Shown here one piece after another: positions 38,001 through 50,167 of a stretch of 64,000 bases of DNA. Source of the stretch: Saccoglossus kowalevskii (taxonomy: Eukaryota > Hemichordata > Enteropneusta > Harrimaniidae); the NCBI RefSeq assembly GCF_000003605.2, contig NW_003155740.1, forward strand, positions 361,738 through 425,737, read 5' to 3'. The notes under the pieces were generated by a model that saw only the letters and a program-made list of their open reading frames with translations, was not told the DNA's origin and made no database searches. Position numbers and translations under genes: made by a program. How positions within the stretch are numbered: the stretch's first letter is position 1; each line of letters opens with the position of its first letter.

Positions 38001-41000
38001 AAACAACTCAAACAACAAGACCACATCAATTATAAAGTATTGGATTATTATCTTGGATATTTGATAAGGTCTGCAATTACTTACTTCATTGTCCGCTGAA
38101 TGAGGATATGGTACAAGCATATTGGGTTGGAAACTTGTGTCCGCATCATACGCATTGAATACCTCCCAGCACAATTGCCCAAACATAAAAATGTCACTAG
38201 CTTGAGAGTATATGTTTCCACAAACAACTTCAATTGGCGACCTACATTGACAACAGAATTACACAAAGTAATAACTTGAGCTGATGTATTGGTCTGTGAT
38301 GTTTAAAATAATTAAACGAGAAAGAATATCTTTGACTGACTGACACAAGTGAAAGCTTGTATTGAAGTTATCAGAAACATACCAACGTATCTGATCTGGT
38401 TGCATTTGCCTCGTCTTAACACAGTCATATAGTCCTCTGTCATATAATCCCAATTCTAACAGGCATGCTCTACCCAGTCTGCCAATCTTTGCCTGAAGAA
38501 AAGAACGAGGTGTACTATGCTAAGGTGTTAGTGATTTGTTAGTGAATTGCACGGAGGGGGATATGGGTCAATCAAGTGAGAACAAAAACAGAAACAATGT
38601 CATAGTTAGAGTATTGTAGCTACCTGTCCCGACTGTGTAACATATACATGTGCTGCCCTTAGATCGCAGTGCAAAATACCAATGTCCTCAGAATGAAGAT
38701 AGGCCATCCCAGATGCTACTTGGGTTAGGTACTCAATCAACTTGTCACGGTCAATCTGTTGCTCCTTTTGCAGGGCTATATATAGAATATTTCGTTTCAC
38801 GTTATGATACTCCGACATCTGTCAGAAGAAACAATGACCATGTAAATATTTACCAATGCTTGGAGGTATACCGAATTACAGAATAATTTTCCACTATCTT
38901 AACAATTTTTCTAATATGTAAAATAATTATGTTCATACTTGAATGGTTATATTGTCCTGTATATGGAATGAAAGGACACGTCCAATATTTGGATGTGATA
39001 ATTGCAGCAATACTTTGATTTCCTCTCTTGGTCTTCCATGTGCAAATAATCCCTTGTGAAGTTTTTCTTCTAGTCGAATCTGTAACAATCATATTTATAA
39101 AAAAAGGTTGCACTTTAAGAGTGTCTAGTCAAATTGAACAACAATGTTTCAAACTGTGTGTGAGATGTGTCCTGTACAAACCATTGAAGTTTTATCGGCA
39201 GTGACATGGCCGCGAGTACACTGTACATCAGGTGCAGTGATATCTTCTAGATTGCACGGGAACTTATTCTGTGAATAAGGAAGATATTACAGACTATGAA
39301 TATGGTTAAATACTGTAAGGGCTCCTCATTTAAATTCTAAATTCAATCAATAATAACATGATTCTGTTTTTTTCCAACGAATCTAGCCCTCTTAGCAAGC
39401 CTGGGAAATGTTGTAGGATGTAACCACGGTAAGATAAACCAATGGACCATAAAATTGAATTTTCGCATTGGTTTAGTACCCACTAATTTATGCCTAGGTC
39501 TATTGTAAATCATGTACTGTAACTTCCTGATACTCACATTCATAGAACACAGTGGTGGTATTCGTGATGTCTTTTGGTCGCTTATACTCGGTGGAATACC
39601 CTACAGAATGTAAAGATGAGAGGTTTTTACTAAGACAGTTCTAATATTATGAAAAAAATATAATAACAATTGCCGTAAGACACTTAACTAAGATGCACGT
39701 CAAGTAGTTGTATGGGAACTAAAATAACAATGAATACCCTGTCTGGCTCTGAACCCTGATTGTGGTCTCTTGGTGGAGGTTTATGTAATTCTTGTCTGGA
39801 TGCTGGATCTGCAGATAAAAATCACATTTGTTACAGTTCGTACAAATGAATTGTATGATTATAGTACTGACAGTAGTAAGTATTCGCATTACCTGGTCTA
39901 GCCATAGTCCTGGAGTATTTCAACAAACTGTCATGAAGGGTATCAACACTTTGTCTTTTACTTGGTGTTTTAATGAGGCTATGAAGCAGAATACTAAAGA
40001 TTGGCGTTGGTATACATGCTGGTTGTTTCAATCGGCACCCTCCAATAACCTATGTGAAACATAACACATTATTGAGAATATTTAAATACATCACACCATA
40101 ACTGATCACTAGAAATCGAACTGTTTTTAGGTTTAGATCTTGATGTTTTGGATTATATATTCATATAATTCTACATTTATGGTTTGCAAGTGCTTGAGCT
40201 TACCTGGAGAACGATTTCATCAGATGACATTCCGTATAACTCTGTGTAAGGTTGACATCCATGTGTTAAGATTTCATACAACGTACATGCCAACATCCAT
40301 GAATCAGATTTTCGTGAAAAATAGTAAGGAGCTTGGAATGATTCTGGTGCACTCCAGCGCCTGGCAATATTATCATGTGCATTACCTAAGATGTATAAAT
40401 AAAGTATCATATATCAGGTCGATATCAAGATATGATTGATTACATAATGGTGTTTTTTCTAGCGATTTGACCAAATAACGAGAACACAACATACCTAAAA
40501 AAGATGTCATGTCCGACTCTATATTGGATGTGATATTCTTAGTATATTCCCCACTATTTCTTGTAAGTTCTCTTGCCAACTTGAACTCACAATATTTCAC
40601 TTTTACTCTCTTGCTGGCTTCAATCTTCACTCTGTAATTTTTGGCGATCACATCCCGTAGCACGATATCTTTGGTATGGCAGTACTGTATGGCTGATACT
40701 ACAGGGATGCAGATATCATGTACCATATTATACATCGATAAGAAGTTGTCACGTGCGGTATGTTCTGTTAGGTAATCAAGAAGATTATCCTCAAAATATC
40801 CAGTTATTGTGAACATTGGTAGTTGGTGACGACAAAACCCATACAGGTCGAGTATGTTGTTATGTTTCTGTAGCTTACGTAACATCGATAATTCGGATAG
40901 AAACATTTCTGATGATGAGTGGCTATGAGTTTGGCTTATTTCTTCTGAAACACGAATTTCCTCCAAGGTGCTCGGAACTTTGACGCAAACAATTGACCCA

Positions 41001-44000
41001 AAAAGTAGACCACTCCACTTCCATTGTCCACATGTATTATCATTCGGCTCCACTGGTGTAACATGGCTGGTGCTGATCATCCCTATCTTTTGGCACTTCT
41101 TGAGAATAAATTGTTGATTGACTTCTTGAAGTTGTTGATTTGAAACCATTGTTGTAGAATCTTCATCTTGTAGTAAAGCAGCTGATGTGCTCTTTTTCAG
41201 TACTGTCCTTCTGTGAGCCAGTTTATTTACACAGCGAAGGGGATGGTATATTAAACTTCCAAGAGAGTTGCTATGAAACTGCCTGAGCCAGTGATTCGAG
41301 GTGGACAGGATATCGTTTGACACACTGGTCACACTAATGTATTTCTTGTCAGAGATACCTTCAATAACTTTCACACAAAAGTCTACAACAAATAAAAGCA
41401 AATTTTACAAAAAAATTATGAAAAACCATGTTGTAAATAAACATAATTTTACATAATATCCAATAGTTACCTTCATCCCTAGAAGATTCCAGTAGTTTCA
41501 CCAGTGTAGTTAACAAAAATGCAAGGATACTTTCCCTGCATATGGGTTGTTGGTTTAGCTTGTACATTAAAAATCCAAGATATTCTAGACTTTGAAGTTT
41601 GTCATCAGGATCAGTTGAGACAATTATCTGAAATAAAATACTTGCCTAATTTAACATTGCATACATATAGTTTTCTTGATACATAATATCGGCAAATGAG
41701 AATGTACAGTAGTACATTAGAATGGTAACAAGCCTTACCTTTTGAACAAGACAACTAATCGTAGCCAGTATTGCAAACTTGTCAGTATTCGATATTTCCT
41801 CTGCCACTATCATACCTCTATCTCCCTTGTCTATTTCTGTTACTTTTTGTGACAGTGATTCCAAGTATGTGGCAGGAGATACGAAAGTCTCAGTACATCT
41901 AGTTTCTTTCGTTTCTAATAAATTATCACTGTCTTCTTGTATTCGTTGTAGTGCGTGAATACAAAAATATAAGTCACACTCCACTTCAAGCCCAGTCTGA
42001 CTTTCCCACGGAGAATCGTTGGGAGATACAGGATGAAGATATAAATTGAGCAGAGCTTTAATATCAGAAAAGTCACCAATTGGAAGATATTTTTTTGACA
42101 GAACCCCCATTAAACGAGCATTTATTAATGTGGAAATTACGACCTTGTATGTTAGTATTTTCTCACGGATGACAGGATACTCCTCGGTTCTTTTGAAAGA
42201 CTCGCGTAGTGTCTTTTCAACACTAACAACTGAAGATATAACTTCATGCGTAGTTTTACAACTGAATATGATAGGCATTATACACAGATCAATACGTTCC
42301 CTAATGGCTTCTAGAACAGCAATCTGAACTCGTGATGTACTGAGGCATACAAGTTCAGCCAACTTCTCAACTGATGCCCTGGGTAAAACTTTGTACAATA
42401 CATAATCCTCCACGTCTGCCTTTGATTTCAGATCTTGCAACCCTACATAGAACTTACAAAATGCAGTGATACCAAGCGCATACTTGCGTGGAAGATTGTG
42501 GCGACTGAATCGCTTCTCTATAGGTAAAAATAATAAAACAATTGACATTGTTAATTTCCTTCTTTTTTCATCTATCCACCAATCAATCCCTCCATCCATC
42601 CAATAAACCACTTACGATGTGGTTAGTATATATGTTGTTGTTGTCTTGCGAATAGAAGATATTTAACTTACCTGATTCTTTTATTTTGTCATTCCTAGCA
42701 AGTAATCCTTCTTTCATTCCACTATCAAAATAATCAATTGCAACATACTCAACTGGAACTTCAATATTTGTTGTAACATCCAAATCGTCCTTTATATTTA
42801 CATCCCCTACATCTCCCTCTGAGATGATGATTAAAATAAAACAGAATCGGCTTAAAATACCCAATATGTCATATATATTATGCCCGAACTTACCGATTGA
42901 ATAAAAATAAGAAATAAAATCACAATTAATTAATTGCCTGACACATTTACACATTTTATTTTGATATAAAGACAAATTGTTTTACCTGATGGCAGTTTCT
43001 TTTTTCTCTTTCGTTTCTCAATTTTGTACTTAATAGCTCTAGTCATCCTTTTTTCCACCTTAATATTGTCTTCTTCACTCTGACCTTTACTGAAATCCAA
43101 CATTGTTAACTGTTCAAATACGGTAGGTACCCTGCAACCTGTCTCCAGGATGATGCATATCACCAAATGGTTTAAATGGTAGTCTACTGGAAATATTTTT
43201 TCAATGAAGGCATCACTGAACTCTTCATTGAACTTTTTGGTTATTGGAAGAATGGTTACTGAGTGACGTTGTATATATTTTCGGTATATTCTATCCTTGG
43301 TATAACCAAGAGGAAACTGACTGCGGTCATAAAAGCATGGAATCCCATCTTTTGTCAGAGGTGAAATGATACGATCTGGTATCAAGCTTTCATTCGACTC
43401 ATTGGCGCAGAGAATAAACACTCTTTGTCTTTCATCTTTAAATCCAGATAAAGCTAAATACATGAGAAATACAGAATGTGGTTATTATATTGCACATAAC
43501 AAATTGTCGCATCAGACACATGGCCGGTTCAAATCCTTCCTTAGGCTGAACATCAAAAGGGTCGACCCCCTACCCTGTGTGAGTGTGCCACAGACTTAAT
43601 GCAAAGGCCTATTCCACTGGCCAAGATTCATTCACTAACGAAAGTTACTTTGGGAGAACCTTTGGTTAAGGTCCGCAGGTGCTTGTGTTCGACCGAGTCT
43701 TGTTGACGCCAGGATAACGAAATAAAATTGTCATTTGATAGAGAGATGCCCAAACAGCCCTGTCATGTAGTCCCAAACATGAAAATGTGTCAGCACTAGC
43801 ACTTGCAATTTGCACATACAAAAAAAGTCAGGAGAGACATTCAATGCCCGGAACTGTCGCCTGGCACAAAAAACATTTAATAATAAAAAAAAATGGGGAC
43901 TAAAAAGTGCTATACGAATTTTTGAACTTGATATGTGTTCTTTTGAAATCACGTTATCATGGTGAGTTTCCTGGGTTGAAGTTTTGTGGAAAATAGATAA

Positions 44001-44096
44001 TAAAAGGAATACATCAAATAAAACGTTTATGTAGTATAAAATTTACTTACCAAACTCAGTATCATCAACATACGATTCCAAATCAGTGTAGGACAT
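34682..44096 (-). CDS. TIR-like / tandem tyrosine-kinase-like / ZU5 / UPA / death-domain protein (copy A), complete
   Basis: Twenty-one exons join in frame into about 1,808 aa: 44051-44096, 42986-43453, 42672-42818, 41739-42517, 41471-41627, 40495-41382, 40204-40385, 39893-40049, 39738-39808, 39538-39600, 39182-39268, 38939-39079, 38624-38818, 38383-38492, 38085-38241, 37718-37863, 37275-37560, 36557-37168, 36203-36367, 35950-36120 and 34682-35080. The donor of exon 19 may instead lie after 36191 (+4 aa). Order: TIR-like (about residues 20-130), helical region (221-640), kinase-like 1 (about 650-940), kinase-like 2 (about 1000-1265), linker, ZU5 (about 1391-1490), UPA (about 1500-1680), death (about 1700-1795). 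No signal peptide or membrane segment is seen, so it should act in the cytoplasm. A function in death or immune signalling is inferred from the domains only. AATAAA overlaps the stop (34681-34686). A divergent paralogue starts at 55630. I know no named gene with this layout. Confidence 0.88.
35950..37168 (-). other. ZU5 and UPA domains of copy A
   Basis: Exon 36557-37168 encodes a clear ZU5 core (LFDASGGYLKIP, VSLYIPPGAIEYGD, FTDYQIVGEA). The end of that exon plus the next two match UNC5-type UPA: LAISVSDIKMKV and FTFKCVRQDDLP line up in order with the UNC5 UPA. In UNC5 and PIDD these domains hold the death domain in a closed state; whether that applies here is inference. Confidence 0.8.
37718..39268 (-). 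other. Second kinase-like domain of copy A (predicted pseudokinase)
   Basis: A tyrosine-kinase fold is recognisable from its C-lobe: YLTQVASGMAYLH, HCDLRAAHVYV, ASDIFMFGQLCWEVFNAY, CCPNWLFRLMKNCW, ERRPSF. HRD is HCD with the following Asn changed to His, DFG is RLG, and APE is PIE. No clear glycine loop or ATP-anchoring lysine is seen in the N-lobe. Catalysis by this domain is unlikely. HxDLRAA resembles Src-group kinases. Confidence 0.85.
39893..41023 (-). other. First kinase-like domain of copy A
   Basis: Tyrosine-kinase-like: beta-3 Lys667 (VCVKVP), alpha-C Glu696 (FLSELSML), LRDVIAKN with Asp776 and Asn781 in place of HRDLAARN, EFK in place of DFG (KYCEFKLAR), then WSAPESF and DSWMLACTLYEILTHGCQPY. 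Three exons carry it. The glycine loop is weak (GLLFGS). Loss of the metal-binding DFG aspartate predicts weak or no activity. Confidence 0.85.
41023..42517 (-). other. Conserved helical region of copy A, family not recognised
   Basis: About 420 residues lie between the TIR-like domain and the first kinase domain. They are rich in leucine and predicted helix, with conserved stretches EKLAELVCL, AVLEAI, EKILTY, NARLMGVLS and YHPLRCVNKLA shared with copy B. It may be an ARM/HEAT-like solenoid; I cannot assign a family by eye. Confidence 0.6.
42986..43453 (-). other. TIR-like domain of copy A
   Basis: RVFILCANES gives a first strand, GIPCFYDRSQFPLG a strand followed by a box-2/BB-loop-like RDxxPG variant, and RHSVTILPITKKFNEEFSDA the next strand and helix. 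The pattern and size fit TIR. A glutamate near the SxWCxxE position of NADase TIRs (Glu100) is conserved in copy B, but its alignment is uncertain. Confidence 0.72.
43490..43735. repeat. Possible SINE-like sequence in intron 1 of copy A
   Basis: GGCCGGTTCAAATCC (43523-43537) resembles a tRNA B-box, and GTGTTCGACC occurs further on. I see no matching A-box. Weak call; otherwise this part of the intron is plain. Confidence 0.25.
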
Positions 44097-45984
44097 TATG
44101 AACAAACTTTTACAAACGTTTATCTGAAAAAGATAATCATTTTATTTGGACTGGTACACGAATAACTATTGAATAGTCGTGACATTTCAATTTCACTACT
44201 CCGAAACAATTTTAGAAAACCTCAGACATGTACAGACGACTCTTTCACTCCCCGGATGCGGAACTCGACAGCTAAAGTAGAAGGAATGGGTTCCCGGGAG
44301 CATAATGTTCGATACTCTAGGGTTATTTTGGTATCGATCTTAGACCACGACAGTGGGAGGTTTATGTGACGCACAACATTAAAAATAAAAGACGTGCACC
44401 ATACCGCACATACCAATATGTCTGATATCACAGTCTTATATACATTATAATCTCCTGTGAGTCATCTATATTTAGCAAAAACCACCACTTTTTCATTCTA
44501 CATAACCTCTCTGTCGATCGCCAATCACACTGAACATGTTTATTCCTGTCAACAATTCATTTAAATAACTGGTTAAATTCTACAACACGTTGAATATTGA
44601 CCACGGGATTGCAACATCGCACCATGATTTTTACTGACAGCCTAAGGTAGACTGACTCGAATATTTCTGAAAATTTTTCAATTTTTATGACTTTTGGTTA
44701 GCAAAGGGCAAGTCTTTCTGTTCTATAAAAGTGATTTTAACCTATTTCACACCTTTCCCACGACTTGAGATTCCTGCTAGCAATCAACTCCCTGGCAACG
44801 ACTGGATGTTGTGGTAAACGTAAACAGAAGCTGTTTATATTAAACAATCGTGTATAGTAGCATGACTAAAACATAACTTATTGGTCAAAAATCTAAGAGC
44901 GATTTCGCCACAACATAATGAGAACCTCACAGGTTGTACACAGTTAAATATTGTATTATTTATATCATTAAGACTTTACTCGTACAGCTGATAGCATACA
45001 TTTTATTTGAGTGTGGGTTCACGTGCATTGTACATTGGTGTTACTCAGTGTAAACTGATTTCGCGCGTCACATGTTTTTAAAAGTGATACTGTCCTTGGA
45101 TGTACTTGTGTATCTTTATTCCTCAAACTATTCACAAAATTACACAATTACCACATATAGAAGGCGTTACTGTTCACCAGAATTCGCTTTTACAATGTCT
45201 TCGCATCAGATCATGACCAGTATATTAAGCCATGCAACTTCCACAACTTGCAGAGTTCCCGTGAAAATAATATCAAGGAATATAACATGAATAGTCGAAA
45301 AGTCCACCGAGTCTAATTGATTGGAAAATACAGGTCACATTTGAAACATAAGGTTTGAACATTCGATCAAGTTTAGGTAATTTAGACTTTTTCTCAGCCA
45401 TAATTATTTCACTATTTTTTGCTTAATATTGCTTATAGTGAGACGTTTTATAACTGAAGTTTAAAAGAGGCAGGAAAATAAAAAGCGAAATGGTAAGCAC
45501 CAGTGTAGTGTACGTATTTATGCATGTTTCGCATGTGAAAGAGAGGTATTTTACAGGAGCGCCATTAGTCTCGAGGTAAACACCTTTGAGGCTGACGTAA
45601 TTTGCAATGGTCCACAGAAGGGCATTCATTCTGTTCAACTCACGATGAATAAAAAACACAGGTCAACAGAAAGCTCGACCTCTGCTTTCATGTTTTGGCT
45701 CGACTTAAATTACAGGACCTCTTGATATATTGAGGCATGTATCCTTTGGCAAACAATGACACTGTCAGACTATAAATAGTAATGAAATATGGCATTATTT
45801 CACTTTATTTGTGTTAAGTAATTTAAATTTGACTGACAAAACCAATCACCAATCCATAATGGTAAGATAAATGTTTGATTTCAGTGGTTTTCTTGGTCGT
45901 CCAAATTCTGAGTTATATGGGTTTTCTGTGTTAAACAGTTACCTGCATTCAAGATGGTCGAGCTAGTACTTATATTATAGCACT

Positions 45985-46710
45985 ATTAGCGATCCGCTTC
46001 GCTAGGATTGCCTTAAAATCACTTTTGGCGACGTATTATTTTGTTTGGGCTAGGCCGATTTCGCTCAGGCAGGTCATACCTTTAATCTAGTTAGATGGTG
46101 CAATCTTATTCTCTCAGCTTGAGTGTTGGCACGAAGTTACTATTTGTTTTTCTGATATTTTGTTTTTTCATTACACAGAAATTTGACTTTAAAGTCACCA
46201 GTAACGGCATTTGAACTCTTCAGTAATTACTCTGGCTGGGTCGATTTTGGTCATACTTGGCAGGTAAAACTGATTTTTGAATACTTTCGCCCCAAATATA
46301 TAACCTCCTACAAGGCTTGTAATAGCAGTGTTCAAATAATCATGCTTTTAATTTTGGATAAGTTGAATGAACCGTAAATGCCCATCGTTGTCATAGCAAC
46401 AGCCAAAACACTGATTTTTGAGTAGCTTAGCGCCAAAGGTTTCTCTTCCTACAAATGTAGAATTAAACGCCTCGAACATAGCTCATTCTACTCAGCTTGA
46501 GTGTGGGCACAATGTTACTGCTTGATTTATTGATATATTTTTTCTTTTCCCGAAAAATTTAACCCCAAAGATGGGTAACTGTCACCAGGAACGGCTTTTT
46601 AACTCTTCCGTGATTTTTGTGTTGGCAAAGCATATCACACCTTTATTATAGTTAGGTGGTAAATTCTGAAAAACATGTCATTGTCAATGGCATAGTCCCC
46701 GTCATGTGTT
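45985..46710 (+). repeat. Second copy of the dispersed monomer repeat
   Basis: GCGATCCGCTTCGCTAGGAT and the following monomers (near 46,045, 46,215 and 46,600) match the repeat at 10,060-10,990 in the same order and orientation, with many differences. Confidence 0.6.
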
Positions 46711-47092
46711 TAGTGACTTTGTCAAACATCGAAAAGCATAATCAGATTATGTTTAAATATTGAGATAGCATTTAGCATATTAACTACAAATATGTATAAA
46801 GACTAAGTTTTAATGAAATTGGTCAAGGCAAGGTTAATGACATGTCCAAATGTTGATTTTTCGAACAATTAATGGCTGTCAGTGGAAGGTCAACAAAATA
46901 AAACAAAGCGATATTCACATGTATCATGACTTGTGATGTATTAACTTTGAAAAAAAGAAAATCGCCCCAGGCATGCACAAGCAATGCCGGACAGAAGGAT
47001 GCACGTGACAGACAAAAGTCGGCACTTTTTTTATCAACTTGTTAAACTGATTTGCAGCAGTCGCGCATCAGATGTGATCATATCAAGGCATG

Positions 47093-49657
47093 TCTGGTTT
47101 TGAAATGGCGGACTGATACATTTAGAGTGAGTAGTGAGGTGGGTCAACATTCCCAATACTTCCAGTACCATAATTAAGTTGTACCGGTTTCTTTTTTTTT
47201 TTGGACTTTATTTATGATAATGTAAGTTAGTATTTGATTTCAAAAATTATACAAACTATTTATTTTAATTTCAGCATCGTGCAAACTAAAACGACAACCC
47301 GTCAAATGGCGCACCAAGCACACGATGTTAATTAGGGTGTGTCGTGTGATCATTCAAAATAAAACCATTCGCCCACTGACGTGGTTCATACATGCACAGT
47401 ATCGGGACTACTTCTAGTCGTGTTGCCACTTACCTCAAAATCTGCATCAAAAAGTCCCCTTTCATGAACACGAGGCTAATGTTTGTAACAAGGCTTATAC
47501 AAATGTATGTGATACAGACAAGGCGCCCAAAACAACAATAAAATCAGCTGAACTTCCCACCACTAGCTCACGCGAAAGTCAATGTTTGTTAGCTCCCAGA
47601 CGCTGTTTTGTTTCCTCCACTATTTACCACTCAAGCGGAGTATTTAAGACGTATGATTTGCAGGGATAGCACGAAATCGTCATAATGACCCACTATCAGC
47701 TATAGAGACAAATGACTATTCCACAAATTGTTCATAATATTGTTATGTTGTTAATTTGTTATGCTAATTGACCATCCATGCAAAAACCTCATTATTCAAT
47801 TTTGAGACCAAAATTGTCCAAGTATTAGGCCGGCACTGCTTGTATCTTGAGAATGTATGACGATTTCGGAATTGGTTCCTTGCTATTGTGTGAACTTGAA
47901 GCCAAGCAATGGTATAAAACTAAAAAAATGCTGGCGACACACTGAGATTTCCTTATTGTCTGTTTGACATATTGCATGACATGGTTCAAAGAAATTCAGT
48001 GCGTTATTCAACCGGGTAGTATGAATATGTATGTTAGAATTAACAAGCCCCTACACGTAAAATGCATATTTCTGTTGGCCTATGCGCATAGTTAGGTCGA
48101 CCTTTACTCTTGTCTTGGTTGTGTATGCGTATGTGTGTATGTTTGTTCATTGGGTCTCTTCTCTCCTTAACATTAGTCCCGGGCATTGACCAATTTCTTC
48201 GATGAAACTTGACCAAGCCCCTACAGGAATAAAAACAAAACGAAAACATATTTATGTTGGCTTAATTGCAAAGATTAGCCTTTAATCTTACTTTGAGTGG
48301 GTGTGTTTCTGTATGTGTGAGTGTTTGTTTGCTTGCTTGTCTGGGCCTCTCATTTACCATTGAGCCCAAGTATTGGCCGATTTCTTGAATGAAACTTAGT
48401 TACAATGCCCATATAGTGGCCGCGTGGAATTATTACGTCTAAGTCGAACTAAATCAGCTATAATTTTAGAAAAATTTCTAATTATTTTGACATTGATTAA
48501 AGTTTGCGGTAATAATGCCTGCTAATAAGTTGTAGTGTCGATGATTCACGATAACATATTTCCTATCTGAAGTACTGTGTAGAGTCAGTGACACAAATCC
48601 AGTATGAAATGAGCGTTGAAGTTTTATTGTAGCAATTTCAACTTAATTATTATCATAAAATGTTCTACTCTCACTTCAGACATAAAGCAATATTAATCTG
48701 ATGTATTCCATCTTCTTTTTTGGGAGTACTTCACATCCTAGATCACTTCTGATATCAAAATTTAGTGACGTCATTGTTAGAATAGCCAGCATATGTATAT
48801 AATTACAATGACAACACTTCGATCATGCTTGCTCCCTTCATCCATGCGACGATTACGTGACTTTCAAAGTTCATACAGGGTCGCATAACTAATATATGAA
48901 CATTTTGTGAAAGCCAAAGTCATATAGTAGCCCTGCTAAAATGCGTTCTCCGAAGACGCGACAGTGGAGGAAAGAAACAACCTCCATCTTGACAAATACT
49001 TCGTTTTTTTCAGGCTCACGTGTGGTTATATACATCGTAGTACAAAAGTAGATATACCATTTTCTGATGAATTTATTTCACTATTGTGCATGACAAAACA
49101 GATTTTTGTGGTAAGTTGAAAGGTTCCTGACGTTTTACACGTATGTATTGTATATGTATTTGTATGTATTGAACAGTGACGCTGCTAACAATCGTTTCGT
49201 TGTTCTTCGCATGACTTTTATTTATTGTACGGGTATTTGTCTATATCTTGGTGAAGCTGGTGGTTGAGTCATATCATACTACGTCACCTGTTGAATTTTC
49301 TAATCTCTCCCGGTTTTTATGCTGGCCATATGAGTGATTGTTGTGATGATTTCCATGCGACATATTTTATGAACGTAATCCGATATTTTGCAAATCTCGA
49401 ATTTGCCTTTGAGTTTTATTTGAACTTGGCACGTTCTGATTCTAGCTTATGGTCAGTGCCATTATAGGATCATCAAATTGCTTTGTACTAGGACTGCCAA
49501 CATATACGCAATGTGTTCATTTTGCCTCAGACTTCCCCCAACTATTCGAGATAGTTTTAAAGGGAAATCAATGTCGGGAAGAACAATTGTCAATCTCATT
49601 TCGGTAAAAAATATATACTGTGCATCCAGTGACGACGAGGGGATTGATTTTTGTAGC
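47093..49657 (+). repeat. Long direct duplication, unit A (about 2.57 kb)
   Basis: From TTTTGAAATGGCGGACTG to the GATTGATTTTTGTA end, this unit matches 50,251-55,258 in the same orientation throughout, with substitutions and small indels. It lacks the two large insertions present in unit B and so represents the uninterrupted form. Gene content is not recognised. Confidence 0.8.
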
Positions 49658-49867
49658 ATAGTTCCCTATTTCAGGACATCAATAGCACTAGCGCGTTGTT
49701 TTAATCAGATTGTGTATTATTCGAACAACGCCAAGACGATAACAATTGCAACCTTGTTTCAGAACGCTATTATTGTTGAAGTGTGACGTGTAGTCAATAA
49801 ATACATGCTTGGTTGTCTCGACAGCACGGTGATTTATGTCGAGTGCGAGAAGGAACCTACAGATAAA

Positions 49868-50167
49868 TCACTTTCTGTTGACCCATTCCTTGAACTTTGA
49901 AAAGGTCAGTCGCAAAGGTTGTCTACCTGAAGAAAAATGATTAACAGTTTTTACCACCCCTTTTCTACTTTTTGGATTGTAATATTTTTCTTTATTTATA
50001 GACCCGATTTTGTATTTTGACGTTATCGCAATGCCGTAAGCAACCAAACATTTTGCTTGATACATCCCAGACCATAAAAATACGTTGTCTTTAAAATGTC
50101 CTGGGGGTTTCACTTGTACCAGCTGACGATATACATTTTTCACTATACAATTTGAATCTGTACACAC
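49868..50167 (-). CDS. Small open frame of unknown nature between duplication units
   Basis: A 99-codon frame rich in Lys, Tyr and Val in the spacer between units A and B. There is no recognised domain, no splice context and no second copy in the window. It may be chance or part of a repeat. Confidence 0.12.
   Translation of the reverse strand: MCTDSNCIVKNVYRQLVQVKPPGHFKDNVFLWSGMYQAKCLVAYGIAITSKYKIGSINKEKYYNPKSRKGVVKTVNHFSSGRQPLRLTFSKFKEWVNRK

Noticed and set aside
37718-41382. Janus kinase (JAK) gene, because of two tandem tyrosine-kinase folds
   Set aside because: No FERM or SH2 domain; the neighbours are TIR and ZU5-UPA-death; and the C-terminal kinase is the more degenerate one, the reverse of JAK.
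42986-43453. SARM1
   Set aside because: SARM1 has ARM-SAM-SAM-TIR with the TIR at the C-terminus; here the TIR-like domain is first and no SAM domain is seen.
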